From contig NC_019693.1 in assembly GCF_000317105.1 (NCBI RefSeq), positions 6,945,227 through 7,009,226 of the forward strand: DNA of 64,000 nucleotides, written 5' to 3'. Each line of letters opens with the position of its first letter. Positions within the stretch are counted from its first letter, which is position 1. Shown here piece by piece: positions 17,401 to 26,649 of this stretch. Position numbers and translations under genes: made by a program. Source of the DNA: Oscillatoria acuminata PCC 6304. Its GTDB lineage: Bacteria > Cyanobacteriota > Cyanobacteriia > Cyanobacteriales > Laspinemataceae. Below the pieces are notes generated by a model that was not told the origin of the DNA, made no database searches, and was given only the letters and a program-made list of their open reading frames with translations.

Positions 17401-18240
17401 TCATCCCTGGCCAGAGGTAGGCCGAAACAGGTGGCTATGGTCCGGATGGTAGAGGCGCGATCGCCCGGTTTCTTTCCCACCCTGGGTTTTCAGTTCCGCC
17501 AAAGCTGGACTAATTAAATACAGGGTGGTCCGAATTAAGTTTTCCGCCTGGGTAACTTGAGCCATCTCTTTCAGGGGGACCACCACAATTTTTTCATCGG
17601 GCCATCCAATCCGGTAGCAAATGGCGACGGGCATTTCTGCGGGATAATGTTCCATCAGTTTGGCTTGAGCTTCTTCAATGTGGCGCGCACTCAAATACAG
17701 GCACAAACTGGCTTTATGGGCGGCTAAAGCAGCTAATTCTTCCGATTCCGGGACGGAAGAGGCTCGACCACTGATGCGGGTCAGGATGATGGTTTGCACC
17801 AGTTCCGGGATGGTGAGTTCTAGGTTGAGTTGGGCTGCTGCCGCTTGAAAGGCACTAATTCCGGGGATAATTTCGCAGGGAATGTCCGCATCGGCTAAGG
17901 CGTGCAGTTGTTCGGAGATGGCACTGTAGAGGCTGGGGTCCCCGGAATGGAGGCGAACGACGGATTGACCTTGGCGCACGCGGTCAATCATGATGGGTAA
18001 GATGTCTTCTAGGGTTTTATTGCCGGTGGGGATGACTTCAGCATCCGGGCGAACCCCTGCTAAAATTTGTGGGGGAACTAGGGAGTCGGCGTAGAGAATT
18101 GTATCGGCGATCGCCAGGATTTTTTGAGCTTTGACCGTTAATAAATCTGGGTCACCGGGTCCGGCCCCAACAATATAAACGGCGGGTTTGAGTAATGCCC
18201 GGTCGGGTTGTTGTGGGTCTGTTGGTTGGAGTTTTGACAT
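17401..18240 (-). CDS. cobM: Precorrin-4 C11-methyltransferase
   Basis: The protein has 279 residues. It is a tetrapyrrole methylase: VYIVGAGPGDPDLLTVKA (SAM-binding loop), DTILYADSLVP, VRLHSGDPSLY and IPGISAFQAAAAQL are characteristic of CobM/CbiF. It uses SAM to methylate C-11 of precorrin-4 in cobalamin synthesis. I start at ATG 18240 (MSKLQPTD); the longer frame adds 23 hydrophobic residues unlike the family. No cobalamin riboswitch was recognised upstream, and other cob genes are not in the window. Confidence 0.92.
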   Translation of the reverse strand: MSKLQPTDPQQPDRALLKPAVYIVGAGPGDPDLLTVKAQKILAIADTILYADSLVPPQILAGVRPDAEVIPTGNKTLEDILPIMIDRVRQGQSVVRLHSGDPSLYSAISEQLHALADADIPCEIIPGISAFQAAAAQLNLELTIPELVQTIILTRISGRASSVPESEELAALAAHKASLCLYLSARHIEEAQAKLMEHYPAEMPVAICYRIGWPDEKIVVVPLKEMAQVTQAENLIRTTLYLISPALAELKTQGGKETGRSRLYHPDHSHLFRPTSGQG

Positions 18241-18299
18241 CAAACTAAAACAAAAAAAGGGAAAGAATTGGCAAGATTCCGGATAGTACCCCGGCTCTA

Positions 18300-18370
18300 A
18301 GGTAATCAAGCTCAGGTAGATGCACCCTGGTTCAACCCCTAGAATTTATTCTAGGGGTTTTTTATTTTTT
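18300..18370 (+). ncRNA. Candidate small RNA end with strong terminator
   Basis: On the plus strand AGGTAGATGCACCCTG (18314-18329) precedes a strong intrinsic terminator: AACCCCTAGAAT (18334-18345) pairs with ATTCTAGGGGTT (18348-18359), followed by TTTTTTATTTTTT. Both flanking genes are on the minus strand, so this terminator has no host gene. The GTAGATGCACCCTG motif plus a terminator recurs at 46270-46320. I infer a short unannotated transcript antisense to the cobM leader; its 5' end is not located. Confidence 0.5.
18334..18370 (+). terminator. Intrinsic terminator on plus strand
   Basis: Stem of 11 pairs with a short AT-rich loop, followed by a run of 13 bases with 12 T. No plus-strand gene ends here. 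Confidence 0.85.
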
Positions 18371-18403
18371 AGGTTCAATTATAGGGGCTGTTATTAAAGG
18401 TTA

Positions 18404-18470
18404 AAAACCGGGTTTCTTGACAACAATTATGGAACTTTGCCCTAAATTTGGATAAGAAACCCGGTTTCTT
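18404..18470. repeat. AAACCGGG hairpin repeat, copy B
   Basis: Bounded by AAAACCGGGTTTCTTGACAA and GATAAGAAACCCGGTTTCTT. The ends form a nearly perfect inverted repeat about 40 bp apart. It lies between lgt and cobM. Confidence 0.85.
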
Positions 18471-18496
18471 GTCCTGGGGGTTTTGTTGGGGAATTT

Positions 18497-19363
18497 CTAG
18501 GAAGAAGAAGGTTCGCCATTGCTGCGGGATACAACATCCGGCAAAGGACGATTGAACCCATACAGCCAGACTAATCCAGCGATGCCTAAGATGATACCCG
18601 TGAGACTGACAAACTGCGCCATGCGTAGGGGACCGAACATTAAGCTATCGAGTCGCAACCCTTCAATCCAGAAACGACCGCAGCTATAGACGGCCATATA
18701 GACTAAAAATAATGTGCCGACTTTTAAACGGGGTTTGCCTTGGAGATCCCGAAAGAATAAAAACAGTAATAAGGCAAATAAGGCCAGATTCCACAGGGAT
18801 TCATATAAAAAAGTGGGATGAAAATATTGCTCGCCCACATATTGAAACGGACGAGATTGGGGTGGAATGTAGAGTCTCCAGGGTAAATCCGTGGGTCTGC
18901 CGAAGGCTTCGGAATTAAAGAAGTTTCCCCAGCGTCCGATCGCCTGACCTAAAATCAGGGAGGGTGCGACTAAATCGGCTAATTGCCAGAAGGGAATTCG
19001 TTTGAGTCGGGCAAAAATCAAGGTGGCGATCGCCCCTCCAATAATCGCGCCGTGAATGGCAATGCCTCCTCGCCAAATCGCAAAGATTTGGCCCGGATTG
19101 TCGGCATAGTTTTCCCACTGAAACAAAACATAATACAGACGCGCCAAGGGAATTGCGCCAACGACTAACCACAGGATCAAGTCCCCCATCAGGTCCGGGT
19201 TGATGTTGCGGCGTTTGGCCAAAAATTGCGAGAGACTGACGCCAATCAAGACGGCAGTCGCAATTAAGAACCCATACCAACGGATGGTTAGGGGTCCAAT
19301 TTCGACGATGATCGGGCCTGGAGAGGCAAAGGTCAAGGCTAGGGGTAGAGTAACAAGAGTCAT
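18497..19363 (-). CDS. lgt: Prolipoprotein diacylglyceryl transferase
   Basis: The protein has 288 residues. It is an integral membrane enzyme with about seven membrane segments that transfers diacylglycerol from phosphatidylglycerol to the lipobox Cys of prolipoproteins. Seen: IRWYGFLIA near the N-terminus, [23 protein letters not shown] (Lgt core with the essential His), and the signature [16 protein letters not shown] start at ATG 19363 (MTLVTLPL); 25 more codons upstream are rich in Arg and unlike the family. Confidence 0.95.
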   Translation of the reverse strand: MTLVTLPLALTFASPGPIIVEIGPLTIRWYGFLIATAVLIGVSLSQFLAKRRNINPDLMGDLILWLVVGAIPLARLYYVLFQWENYADNPGQIFAIWRGGIAIHGAIIGGAIATLIFARLKRIPFWQLADLVAPSLILGQAIGRWGNFFNSEAFGRPTDLPWRLYIPPQSRPFQYVGEQYFHPTFLYESLWNLALFALLLFLFFRDLQGKPRLKVGTLFLVYMAVYSCGRFWIEGLRLDSLMFGPLRMAQFVSLTGIILGIAGLVWLYGFNRPLPDVVSRSNGEPSSS

Positions 19364-19558
19364 AACCTTAATAGTACGCGCTTGGGGGGACGACAGGTGC
19401 AGTCGCCTTGTTTTTCGTTCGGTTCTAGGATACTTCACTCGCTGAAGTCACGGAGGCCAGAAATAGTCAGGGGGCCGAATCTTTGCTATCTTCATGGGGA
19501 GATGGGCCCGATCGCCTTGATATCCCAGGGCAATTCTAATTAATCGTTTTAAATTAAG

Positions 19559-20389
19559 ATGAACTTTCCCCTAGCGCGGCAATCGTTCTACCAAGAGATT
19601 CACCAAAACGACAACCAAATCGATCTTGCCAAGGCAGCGTTGTACATCGCGCAAGAAGAATACCCCACTCTGGATCCTGCGGAATATCTCAATGTCCTGG
19701 ATGTCATGGCGGGAGAGGTTGCACAACGGTTAAAGGATCAACGCTATCCCTTGCGAATTGTTAAAGCAATCAATGACTATCTCTATGAAGATTTAGGGTT
19801 TACCGGCAATACCCGGGATTATTATGACCCCTGTAATAGTTTTCTGAATGATGCGATCGCCCGTCGGACTGGCATCCCCATCACCCTAGCCTTAATTTAC
19901 TTAGAAATTGCAAAGCGGCTAGATTTTCCAATGGTGGGAATCGGGATGCCGGGACATTTTTTAATTCACCCAGAGTTTGATGGGGCGGGTATTTTTGTGG
20001 ATGCGTTTAATCGGGGGGAGGTGTTGTTTCAAGAAGACTGCGAACAACGTCTCCGGCAAATTTACGGTCCGGAAGTGTCCATGCGTCCTGAGTTTTTAAA
20101 AGCGGTAACGCGCAAACAGTTTTTGGCCCGAATGCTGACCAATTTAAAAATGATTTATCTCAATCGCGGGGAGTCGGAGAAATGTCTAGGGGCGATCGAA
20201 CGGATTTTGCTATTGTTTCCCGATGCGCCGTTGGAATTGCGCGATCGCGGTTTGTTTCACTATCAAAATGGCCGATGGACCCAGGCCCGTCTGGACTTAC
20301 AAACCTATTTGGACCGAGTTCCCCAAGCTGAAGATGCCTCCATAATTCGACAAATTCTCGATCGCATCCGTTGGCAGGAAAATGAGTAA
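19559..20389 (+). CDS. SirB1-family transglutaminase-like/TPR protein
   Basis: The protein has 276 residues. The N-terminal part (about 25-170) is the transglutaminase-like SirB1 domain: ...YDPCNSFLNDAIARRTGIPIT (read positions 89-109), then GMPGHFLIHPEF. The Cys of the fold is kept in DPCNSF, and His in PGHFLIH. The C-terminal 100 residues look like TPR helices (RGLFHYQNGRWTQARLDLQTYL). This family is often encoded near prmC/prfA in proteobacteria, but here it stands alone. Exact activity unknown; divergent from lgt. Confidence 0.85.
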   Translation: MNFPLARQSFYQEIHQNDNQIDLAKAALYIAQEEYPTLDPAEYLNVLDVMAGEVAQRLKDQRYPLRIVKAINDYLYEDLGFTGNTRDYYDPCNSFLNDAIARRTGIPITLALIYLEIAKRLDFPMVGIGMPGHFLIHPEFDGAGIFVDAFNRGEVLFQEDCEQRLRQIYGPEVSMRPEFLKAVTRKQFLARMLTNLKMIYLNRGESEKCLGAIERILLLFPDAPLELRDRGLFHYQNGRWTQARLDLQTYLDRVPQAEDASIIRQILDRIRWQENE

Positions 20390-20454
20390 GGAAAAATTAA
20401 CAACCGCTGTTTCACATATTTTTACTTTTGTCAATCTTTCTTTAGCAATAATTT

Positions 20455-20925
20455 TTAACGAGTTGAACCTTCGGCCCCCTCGCGATCGAGTTGTTCAGCA
20501 ATTTGTTTGAGGCGACGAAGTTGGGCCTGCATATCTTTCTGGGTCCAGGTTGCAGCAAACAGATTAAAGCCCCAGGAGACTGCGGGATTGGGAATTTCAA
20601 ATTCAAAGCGATTAACCAGTCGAGTCTGGTTGCCGTCGGGTTGACAATCCCAGCGATCGCAGCCCTTGAAAAATCCCTGAAACTCCCAGACAATCAGTCC
20701 CGGTTCCCGTTGAGCAATCACACAGTTTAAACTCGGTTGCAACAGGGGAATATTCAAAATAAACCGACTGCGACTCCCCACAGAGGTATCCCATTCGCCA
20801 ATGGGTTCGCAACGCAAGGCGGGATTCAACCACTGGTGCATTAATGAGCGATCGGTAATACAGTAATCAACAACCGGAGGACCGGCCTGAATTTGAATAG
20901 ACTGTTCAAAGACTTGAGATGACAT
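20455..20925 (-). CDS. SRPBCC (START-like) family protein
   Basis: The protein has 156 residues. The pattern FEQSIQIQAGPPVVDYCITD..LMHQWLNP at the start and a long C-terminal helix (QAQLRRLKQIAEQL) fit the SRPBCC polyketide-cyclase/START-like fold with a deep hydrophobic pocket. Ligand and role are unknown. The central strands WEFQGFFKGCDRWDCQPDG and TRLVNRFEFEI are typical. It is convergent with the SirB1-like gene. Confidence 0.8.
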   Translation of the reverse strand: MSSQVFEQSIQIQAGPPVVDYCITDRSLMHQWLNPALRCEPIGEWDTSVGSRSRFILNIPLLQPSLNCVIAQREPGLIVWEFQGFFKGCDRWDCQPDGNQTRLVNRFEFEIPNPAVSWGFNLFAATWTQKDMQAQLRRLKQIAEQLDREGAEGSTR

Positions 20926-21419
20926 GAGAAATTAGCCCTAATGATGACAATTTGTTATAAAAATTACCCCGAGAAAAGCAATGCATCTGGGGTAGCAGGC
21001 TCTGAAGGGGGGTGAATCGGTGCTAGAAAGACAGCAGACCCTTCCCTCGGACTGGGGCAGAATTGTTACAAATCACTACAGTTCCTATATTTTGCGACCA
21101 ATTGTCCCTAATCTAATTTCTAGTGACGAACAATTGAAACATAAAGCGTTTGCTCCGCCTCTGTTCAGAGTTGGAAAAAACGCAAAAGATGCCATAGACT
21201 ACAGCAACAGATGCATAGCCCTGTAGGATAGGGGCAAATGCACTGACTCGCATTTAAGCTGTTGGCTGTCTCGATTGGAGAAGAGAAAATCATGAACTCC
21301 TTGGAGTGCGAGCATCTTGCTCGCTAGGATCATCCAGTTTAAATGCAGCATCTTTCAGCTTACTGAATGATCAACTCTGTTGAACGCTCAGATCGGAAAT
21401 ACAGTCAAATCACCACCTT
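20926..21419. other. Intergenic, 494 bp, small hairpin only
   Basis: No convincing gene was seen; a 68-codon frame in the middle has no recognisable features. A short palindrome GCGAGCATCTTGCTCGC sits near 21307-21323, followed by AATGCAGCATCTTTCAGC. These may be regulatory for the downstream channel gene. Confidence 0.5.
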
Positions 21420-23129
21420 ATGAATGGAATTTTGCACGAAACATCAGCCGTGGTTTGGGGGAATTTAAGCCCCGAACCCCTACTAGCTCAAGACCCCGGA
21501 GGATTTGCGACGGGCTTTGCTTTGGGGAATATTACCGGATTTTTTGAAACCATCTTGGTCCAGTTGGGATTGTTCCTGCCCAGTTTAGTAGGAGCCTTGG
21601 CCATCTTAATCGGTGGCTGGCTTGTGGCAACAATTGTGGCCGGAATTATCAGAAAGGTGCTGCACAGCACGAATCTGGACAACCGGATTGCCAGTGCAAT
21701 CATGGGACGAAGCCCTGGAGAACCCCTGCCGCCCACGGAAAAGTGGATCTCGAATACGGTCTACTGGCTGATCATGATTTTTGTCTTGGTCGCCTTTCTC
21801 AATGCCCTGAACCTGGAGGTGGTTTCCCAGCCCCTGAATCAGTTCTTAGAGCAGATTTTAACGTACCTACCGAAGATTGGGGGTGCGGCACTCCTGCTAG
21901 GGGTGGCTTGGGTGTTGGCTACCCTAGCAAAAATGTTATTCACCCGGGTATTAGGCCAGTTCCGTTTAGATGAACGTTTTGCAGAACAAACAGGACAAAC
22001 GACAGACCCTCAAACCACTGGGGAAAGCCGGTTTTTACTCAATGAAACCCTCGGCAATGCCCTGTACTGGTTTATCTTCCTGTTCTTTCTGCCCCTAATT
22101 CTGGATGCCTTAGACTTAAATGTCCTGCCGGTTCAGAACTTGGTCAATGACTTTCTGTCGGCGGTACCTAAAATTCTGATGGCCCTAATTATTGGGGTTG
22201 TCGGGTGGTTTATGGCCCGGATCGTCCGGGGAATTGTCACCAACTTGCTGGCGGCAACAGGAACTGATCGCCTCGGTGCTCAATTAGGACTCTCCCGGAC
22301 TCAAGATGGGATGTCCCTGTCTCAACTGATTGGGACGATTGTCTATGTCTTGATTCTGATTCCGACTGCGATCGCCGCATTGAATGCGTTGGAAATTGCG
22401 GCGATCTCCGTTCCGGCGATCGCCATGCTGTCGCAAATTCTATTTGCCATTCCCCTGATTTTGACCGCAGGGCTAATTTTGGCGATATTTTATGCGATCG
22501 CCAAGTTCGCCTCGGATCTCGTCATCCGCATTCTCCGCAGCGTTGGCTTTAACAATATCTTCTCCTGGTTGGGTCTGCCGACGACCGGCAGTGGCAATCC
22601 TCCCCAACCCCCACCGGCAGATGCACCGGATATGCGATCGGGTCAACAAACCGTTGTCCAACCCTCCTCCACTCCCACGAGAACTCCCGCAGAAATTGTC
22701 GGAATTGTCACCTGGGTGGGCATTATGCTCTTTGGGGCCGTGGCAGCGACAGAAGTCCTGCAATTGCCCGCGCTCACTATCATTATGCAGGGCCTGCTAG
22801 TGATCGCCGGTCAGGTTCTAGTGGGTTTGATCGTCTTTGGTATTGGCCTCTACCTGGCAAATTTGGCCTATCATCTCATCTCCGGTTCCCGTGGGTCCCA
22901 ATCCCAACTACTGGCTCAAGCGGCTCGAATTGCGATTATTGCTCTAGCCGGTGCGATGGCACTCCAACAAATGGGGATTGCTCCTCATATTGTTAACTTA
23001 GCCTTTGGTTTGCTCTTTGGGGCCGTTGCCGTTGCTATTGCCCTAGCCTTTGGATTAGGGGGCCGGGATGTGGCTTCCGAACAATTGCGAGAATGGCGCA
23101 ATGATTTCAAACAACGACAAGAAAAATAA
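21420..23129 (+). CDS. MscS-like mechanosensitive channel with TM-helix repeats
   Basis: The protein has 569 residues and at least ten hydrophobic segments. It repeats a conserved 'TM helix' unit: L..LP.LVGALAILIGGWLVA, then YLPKIGGAALLLGVAWVLA, then AVPKILMALIIGVVGWFMAR, and later copies. This matches conserved TM-helix repeat proteins related to small mechanosensitive channels. A low-complexity loop (GNPPQPPPADAP) at about 385-420 splits the repeats. The C-terminus ends in a soluble VASEQLREWRNDFKQRQ helix. It likely works in osmotic release or ion passage in the inner membrane; it lacks the complete MscS beta domain. Confidence 0.83.
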   Translation: MNGILHETSAVVWGNLSPEPLLAQDPGGFATGFALGNITGFFETILVQLGLFLPSLVGALAILIGGWLVATIVAGIIRKVLHSTNLDNRIASAIMGRSPGEPLPPTEKWISNTVYWLIMIFVLVAFLNALNLEVVSQPLNQFLEQILTYLPKIGGAALLLGVAWVLATLAKMLFTRVLGQFRLDERFAEQTGQTTDPQTTGESRFLLNETLGNALYWFIFLFFLPLILDALDLNVLPVQNLVNDFLSAVPKILMALIIGVVGWFMARIVRGIVTNLLAATGTDRLGAQLGLSRTQDGMSLSQLIGTIVYVLILIPTAIAALNALEIAAISVPAIAMLSQILFAIPLILTAGLILAIFYAIAKFASDLVIRILRSVGFNNIFSWLGLPTTGSGNPPQPPPADAPDMRSGQQTVVQPSSTPTRTPAEIVGIVTWVGIMLFGAVAATEVLQLPALTIIMQGLLVIAGQVLVGLIVFGIGLYLANLAYHLISGSRGSQSQLLAQAARIAIIALAGAMALQQMGIAPHIVNLAFGLLFGAVAVAIALAFGLGGRDVASEQLREWRNDFKQRQEK

Positions 23130-23217
23130 CGACAGGAGTCCCATTTCCTAGCTTAAGTTCTTCTATTTAAGTGAGAGCCATCAGGGTTTTTCAGGGTGAA
23201 GCCTTGATGAGAAAGTA

Positions 23218-24750
23218 TCAAGCCAACTCACTTGAATTTTTGGTCTGTTTTCTTTCTCTCACTTTTAGGAGTTTCTCTTGAAGTTCTTCCTTAATCCGAC
23301 CCATAATGGTGGTGTCATCTAGGGAATCAATAATCCGGGTGACGACAGCTTTCGGCCCATCCGGTCCCCAGGAAGCCCCATTTGCGAGGTAGGTTTTGGT
23401 CACCTGACCAATGGCGTAGGAAGAAAACCCGGCGACACCGGCTTGGGTCATGGCAACGGAAAGATAGGGTATTAACGATGCCCCCCCCGTAGCCGGTGCC
23501 GCCAATCCTAATAACCCTTTCAGGGAAGATAACCCCAGGTTGGCCAGGAGTTCGCTGGCACTAATTCCGCCCATACTCAGGGCTATTTTTTGGAGCAGAT
23601 TGATGGCACCGGCTTGGGTCATGGGAATGCCGTAGAGCTTGGATAAGGTTAAAATCGTGGCCACATCAATCACTGCGCCACTGAGGATATCGACGGCAGT
23701 AATCGGATTGAGAGCGACTGCCACCGCTTTCGTCATCACCGCATTCCAAATCAATCGGTTCGCACTCTTGTCCCGAATCTGCATTTTGCGCTCAACCAAC
23801 TGCTCATTCACATCCCCGGCATAAAGCAGGGTATTCAGCGCCACCAGGGATTTCCCTTCCCGTTCTAAAATTTCCAGAATTTTTAATTTTAAGTCATCGA
23901 CTTGCGGTAAACCCCGCTTCATCTGCACCGCCATCGTGCCATCGCTTCGAGGGGCCGCTTGGGCCACTAAGGGGGCTGCTGCTGCCATGACAATTTCATC
24001 GGGAGATAGCAGTTCTTTGACCCGATCATCGCGGATTTTGCGATAAACTGCCTCGCGATCGGCTTCGGGATATTGGTCAATTTTGTTAAAAATCAGCAGC
24101 ATCGGTTTCCCCGCATCCCGCAACTGGGAAAGGGCTTCATATTCCACCTGGGTCATATCCCCAGCGACGGCAAATAAAATTAAGTCCGCACGAGAAGCCA
24201 CCTGCTGGGCCAAAACTTCCCGGGTTTGACCATCAACTTCATCAATTCCCGGGGTGTCAATCAGTTCAATCTGAGACTGTCCGATTCCCGAGAGGGTGAG
24301 TTGGGTAATGTTGCCTTCTCCTCCATCTAGGGGCGATCGCTCGACTCGCCAATTCACCCCCTGAGAGGTCCGGGTTACCCCGTGAATCGGCCCCGTTTCA
24401 AAGACATTCTGCCCCAATAAGGCATTCAAAATCGAGGATTTTCCCCGTCCCACCATGCCAAACACGGCGATTTGCACCACCGTCCGTTCTAGTTTATCCA
24501 GCATGGTGCTGAGTCCTTCAATCTCTGGATCCAAGCCCGCTCGTTCTTCCGGAGTCAGGTCCAGATTCGCGACTAACTCTCGCAGGGCGTCTTTAGCTTG
24601 TTTGTAGTTGAGGTCCGCCTGAATATCTGCAAACGACAAAATTGCCTCGTCCAGTTCTCCATCTAAATTGGCGGAACCGGGTGAGGGCAAGGGGGAATGA
24701 TTGGGGTTAGGAATTTGTTCCTCGTACTCGTTGGAACCTCCGTGAGTCAT
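23218..24750 (-). CDS. Dynamin-like/Era-type GTPase with DUF697
   Basis: The protein has 510 residues. GTP-binding motifs: G1 GMVGRGKS (98-105), G3 DTPGIDEVDG, G4 NKID, plus a helical N-terminal region. The C-terminal half (about 320-490) is DUF697-like with hydrophobic helices (AVALNPITAVDILSG, LGLAAPATGGASLIP) that probably associate with membranes. Such GTPases are frequent in cyanobacteria; the function is unknown, possibly membrane remodelling or thylakoid organisation. It lies 125 bp downstream of an unknown 427-residue protein gene on the same strand, maybe co-transcribed. Confidence 0.87.
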   Translation of the reverse strand: MTHGGSNEYEEQIPNPNHSPLPSPGSANLDGELDEAILSFADIQADLNYKQAKDALRELVANLDLTPEERAGLDPEIEGLSTMLDKLERTVVQIAVFGMVGRGKSSILNALLGQNVFETGPIHGVTRTSQGVNWRVERSPLDGGEGNITQLTLSGIGQSQIELIDTPGIDEVDGQTREVLAQQVASRADLILFAVAGDMTQVEYEALSQLRDAGKPMLLIFNKIDQYPEADREAVYRKIRDDRVKELLSPDEIVMAAAAPLVAQAAPRSDGTMAVQMKRGLPQVDDLKLKILEILEREGKSLVALNTLLYAGDVNEQLVERKMQIRDKSANRLIWNAVMTKAVAVALNPITAVDILSGAVIDVATILTLSKLYGIPMTQAGAINLLQKIALSMGGISASELLANLGLSSLKGLLGLAAPATGGASLIPYLSVAMTQAGVAGFSSYAIGQVTKTYLANGASWGPDGPKAVVTRIIDSLDDTTIMGRIKEELQEKLLKVRERKQTKNSSELA

Positions 24751-24875
24751 AAGAGGTGGACTATCCTTCAGCGCTCTACACTACTAATCCTAGTGCAGAG
24801 TAGCCCGAGACGGGGAAATCAAATCGAGGGTGAATGTCTCAATCTTCAGGATTAAAACTATTTAATTGCGGGTTT

Positions 24876-26159
24876 TCAAGCTATTTGGCTCATAAAAGAG
24901 AGGTCAAGCGCTCCAAAATTGGTGCTTAAGGCTACATTGATATTTTCTAACATTTTGATAAGCCAGATAATGCTATCATTGTTAGAATTTTCGTAATGGT
25001 TGAACAAGATGGAAAGCCGTTTTTCTAAATAGGGTTTAACTTTCCGACAAAGCAGAACAATTTTCAGCAGCATCCCCGTTGTCCGGGTAGGTCCAATATT
25101 AGAAACGACATCCAGAAAGATAAAGTGGGTAGGCTTTTGAGAACTTTCCACGACTAAAAAGTTCAGGAGTTGGCTGCAAGTTCTAACCACCAGAAAATCG
25201 CTGAGTTTCTGGGAATCACTTTGGGGCAGGGTAGCTTTTAAATGCTTACATAATTTATCATTAAATTGGCGTTTGCCATATTCCGGGTCAATGGAGCCGA
25301 GGAGGTAGTCGTATAAATCGGCTTTAAATTCTCCGTAGTTTGGAGTCTGACTGGTGTGGGTGATAAAGCTCTGGGCTAAATCCCGGTAGGTGCGGCCCCC
25401 TTCTGCTTTTCCCACATAATCTTTCAGGGAATAATACAGTTCGCGATCGCTGAGTAAGGTGGGATTGTTAACCTGGGACAGGCTGCGGACTGCATTGACA
25501 TTCCCCATCCGCCGGACCTGCGATCGCCGGACTTGATAGGTGACATACTGAGATAAGTTAATTTCAAACTGCCGTTGCCGTTGCGCTTGAATTTTTCGCA
25601 CGGTTTGCTGATGCTCATAGCTGCTATCTTCACTCAGCAGGCAATGAGAGTACAGGTAGGGATAGCGATCGATATAGGTCCCTAGGGGCCTATGCTCTTT
25701 AGGCGGGCTGATTTCCGAACTCTGTTGCACCACCTTCGATAACCGTCGCAGGGTCAGGTACTGATCCGTGGAGGTGAAGTCTTTGACTAATTCTTGCAAC
25801 TGTCGGCCCGTTCGAGAGCGCCCGTAAGGATTATAGCCCCCGGGTCTTTCAAACAGGGCCACCAACTCCGGAATCGCCTCTTGGGTTTGGCTGTGCGTTT
25901 GCCAGCGATTCACTAAAATGTGACAGCATCTATTCAGAATAAACTTAAACTCTTGGTCCATGCCCTTATAGGTCAGCATTCGACTTAAAGCCCCGGAAAT
26001 CTCGGCTTCGGGGTAGTCCCTGCCTTCAATAAAGAGGCTTTGAAAGCGCGAGATCAGTTCGGACGGTGGCTCCGCTTTAACCAGATCGAGGAGGTGATCG
26101 TATAGTAACTGCTCCTCCTGGCTTGTTTTTCGGTTGTAAGGATCCGTTCGATGATTCAC
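24876..26159 (-). CDS. Unknown 427-residue helical protein
   Basis: I do not recognise this protein. It starts with GTG (26159) after a GGGGGAAAG ribosome site. It is rich in Arg, Gln and Leu, predicted mostly helical, with no signal peptide or clear transmembrane segment. Visible landmarks: FERPGGYNPYGRSRTGRQLQ near residue 110, a basic stretch QAQRQRQFEINLSQYVTYQV near 190, and an ending ALDLSFMSQIA. It precedes the DUF697 GTPase on the same strand; I believe similar proteins occur in other cyanobacteria, but cannot confirm this. Coding potential is well supported by length and codon use. Confidence 0.7.
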   Translation of the reverse strand: MNHRTDPYNRKTSQEEQLLYDHLLDLVKAEPPSELISRFQSLFIEGRDYPEAEISGALSRMLTYKGMDQEFKFILNRCCHILVNRWQTHSQTQEAIPELVALFERPGGYNPYGRSRTGRQLQELVKDFTSTDQYLTLRRLSKVVQQSSEISPPKEHRPLGTYIDRYPYLYSHCLLSEDSSYEHQQTVRKIQAQRQRQFEINLSQYVTYQVRRSQVRRMGNVNAVRSLSQVNNPTLLSDRELYYSLKDYVGKAEGGRTYRDLAQSFITHTSQTPNYGEFKADLYDYLLGSIDPEYGKRQFNDKLCKHLKATLPQSDSQKLSDFLVVRTCSQLLNFLVVESSQKPTHFIFLDVVSNIGPTRTTGMLLKIVLLCRKVKPYLEKRLSILFNHYENSNNDSIIWLIKMLENINVALSTNFGALDLSFMSQIA

Positions 26160-26649
26160 TTGACTTTCCCCCTGCCCAGATATTTGGCTTGATTCAATTT
26201 CCCAGAACGAGCGTTTTCAATAGGACACAATTTTTCCCAATGGAATATTGTCAGACCTGGATGGATAATTTATATTTAATCCGATTGGATAATGGTTATC
26301 AAACAGATTCAGATCCGTCTCGGGCCACTCGGATTCACCTATGTTACATGAAACTCTCTAAAAGAGTCGGTGATCTGAGGCGACTTTTGAATGGTTCTGA
26401 GCTTTACAGGACACATAGGACCTCTATCTATTAGAATAGCCTAGGCAGATCTCCTCAACCATCCAGTATCGTAAAAAGTTGATAAAGATGCCAGGGGGGA
26501 TTCACGGAATTTTAATGAAGATTTATCACGGTTGACTGGGAAAACACCTTATATGGTATTTTCCCGGCTGAAATGTAGGCCTTCGCCTGCTTGGTACAAG
26601 GTTTCGGGAATGGTATCATTAATTTTTATTAAATTCAAGCCCTGCCACC
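26160..26649. other. Intergenic, 490 bp, one hairpin before murF
   Basis: No gene seen. A hairpin GGGAAAACACC (26538-26548) with GGTATTTTCCC (26555-26565), one mismatch and a 6-base loop, lies 85 bp before the murF start and could influence its expression. Confidence 0.5.

Noticed and set aside
18241-18309. 23-residue extension of CobM
   Set aside because: Hydrophobic, Phe-rich and not family-like; overlaps the candidate small RNA area.
21020-21226. 68-codon frame before the channel gene
   Set aside because: No ribosome site or motif and no hydrophobic pattern; better viewed as non-coding.
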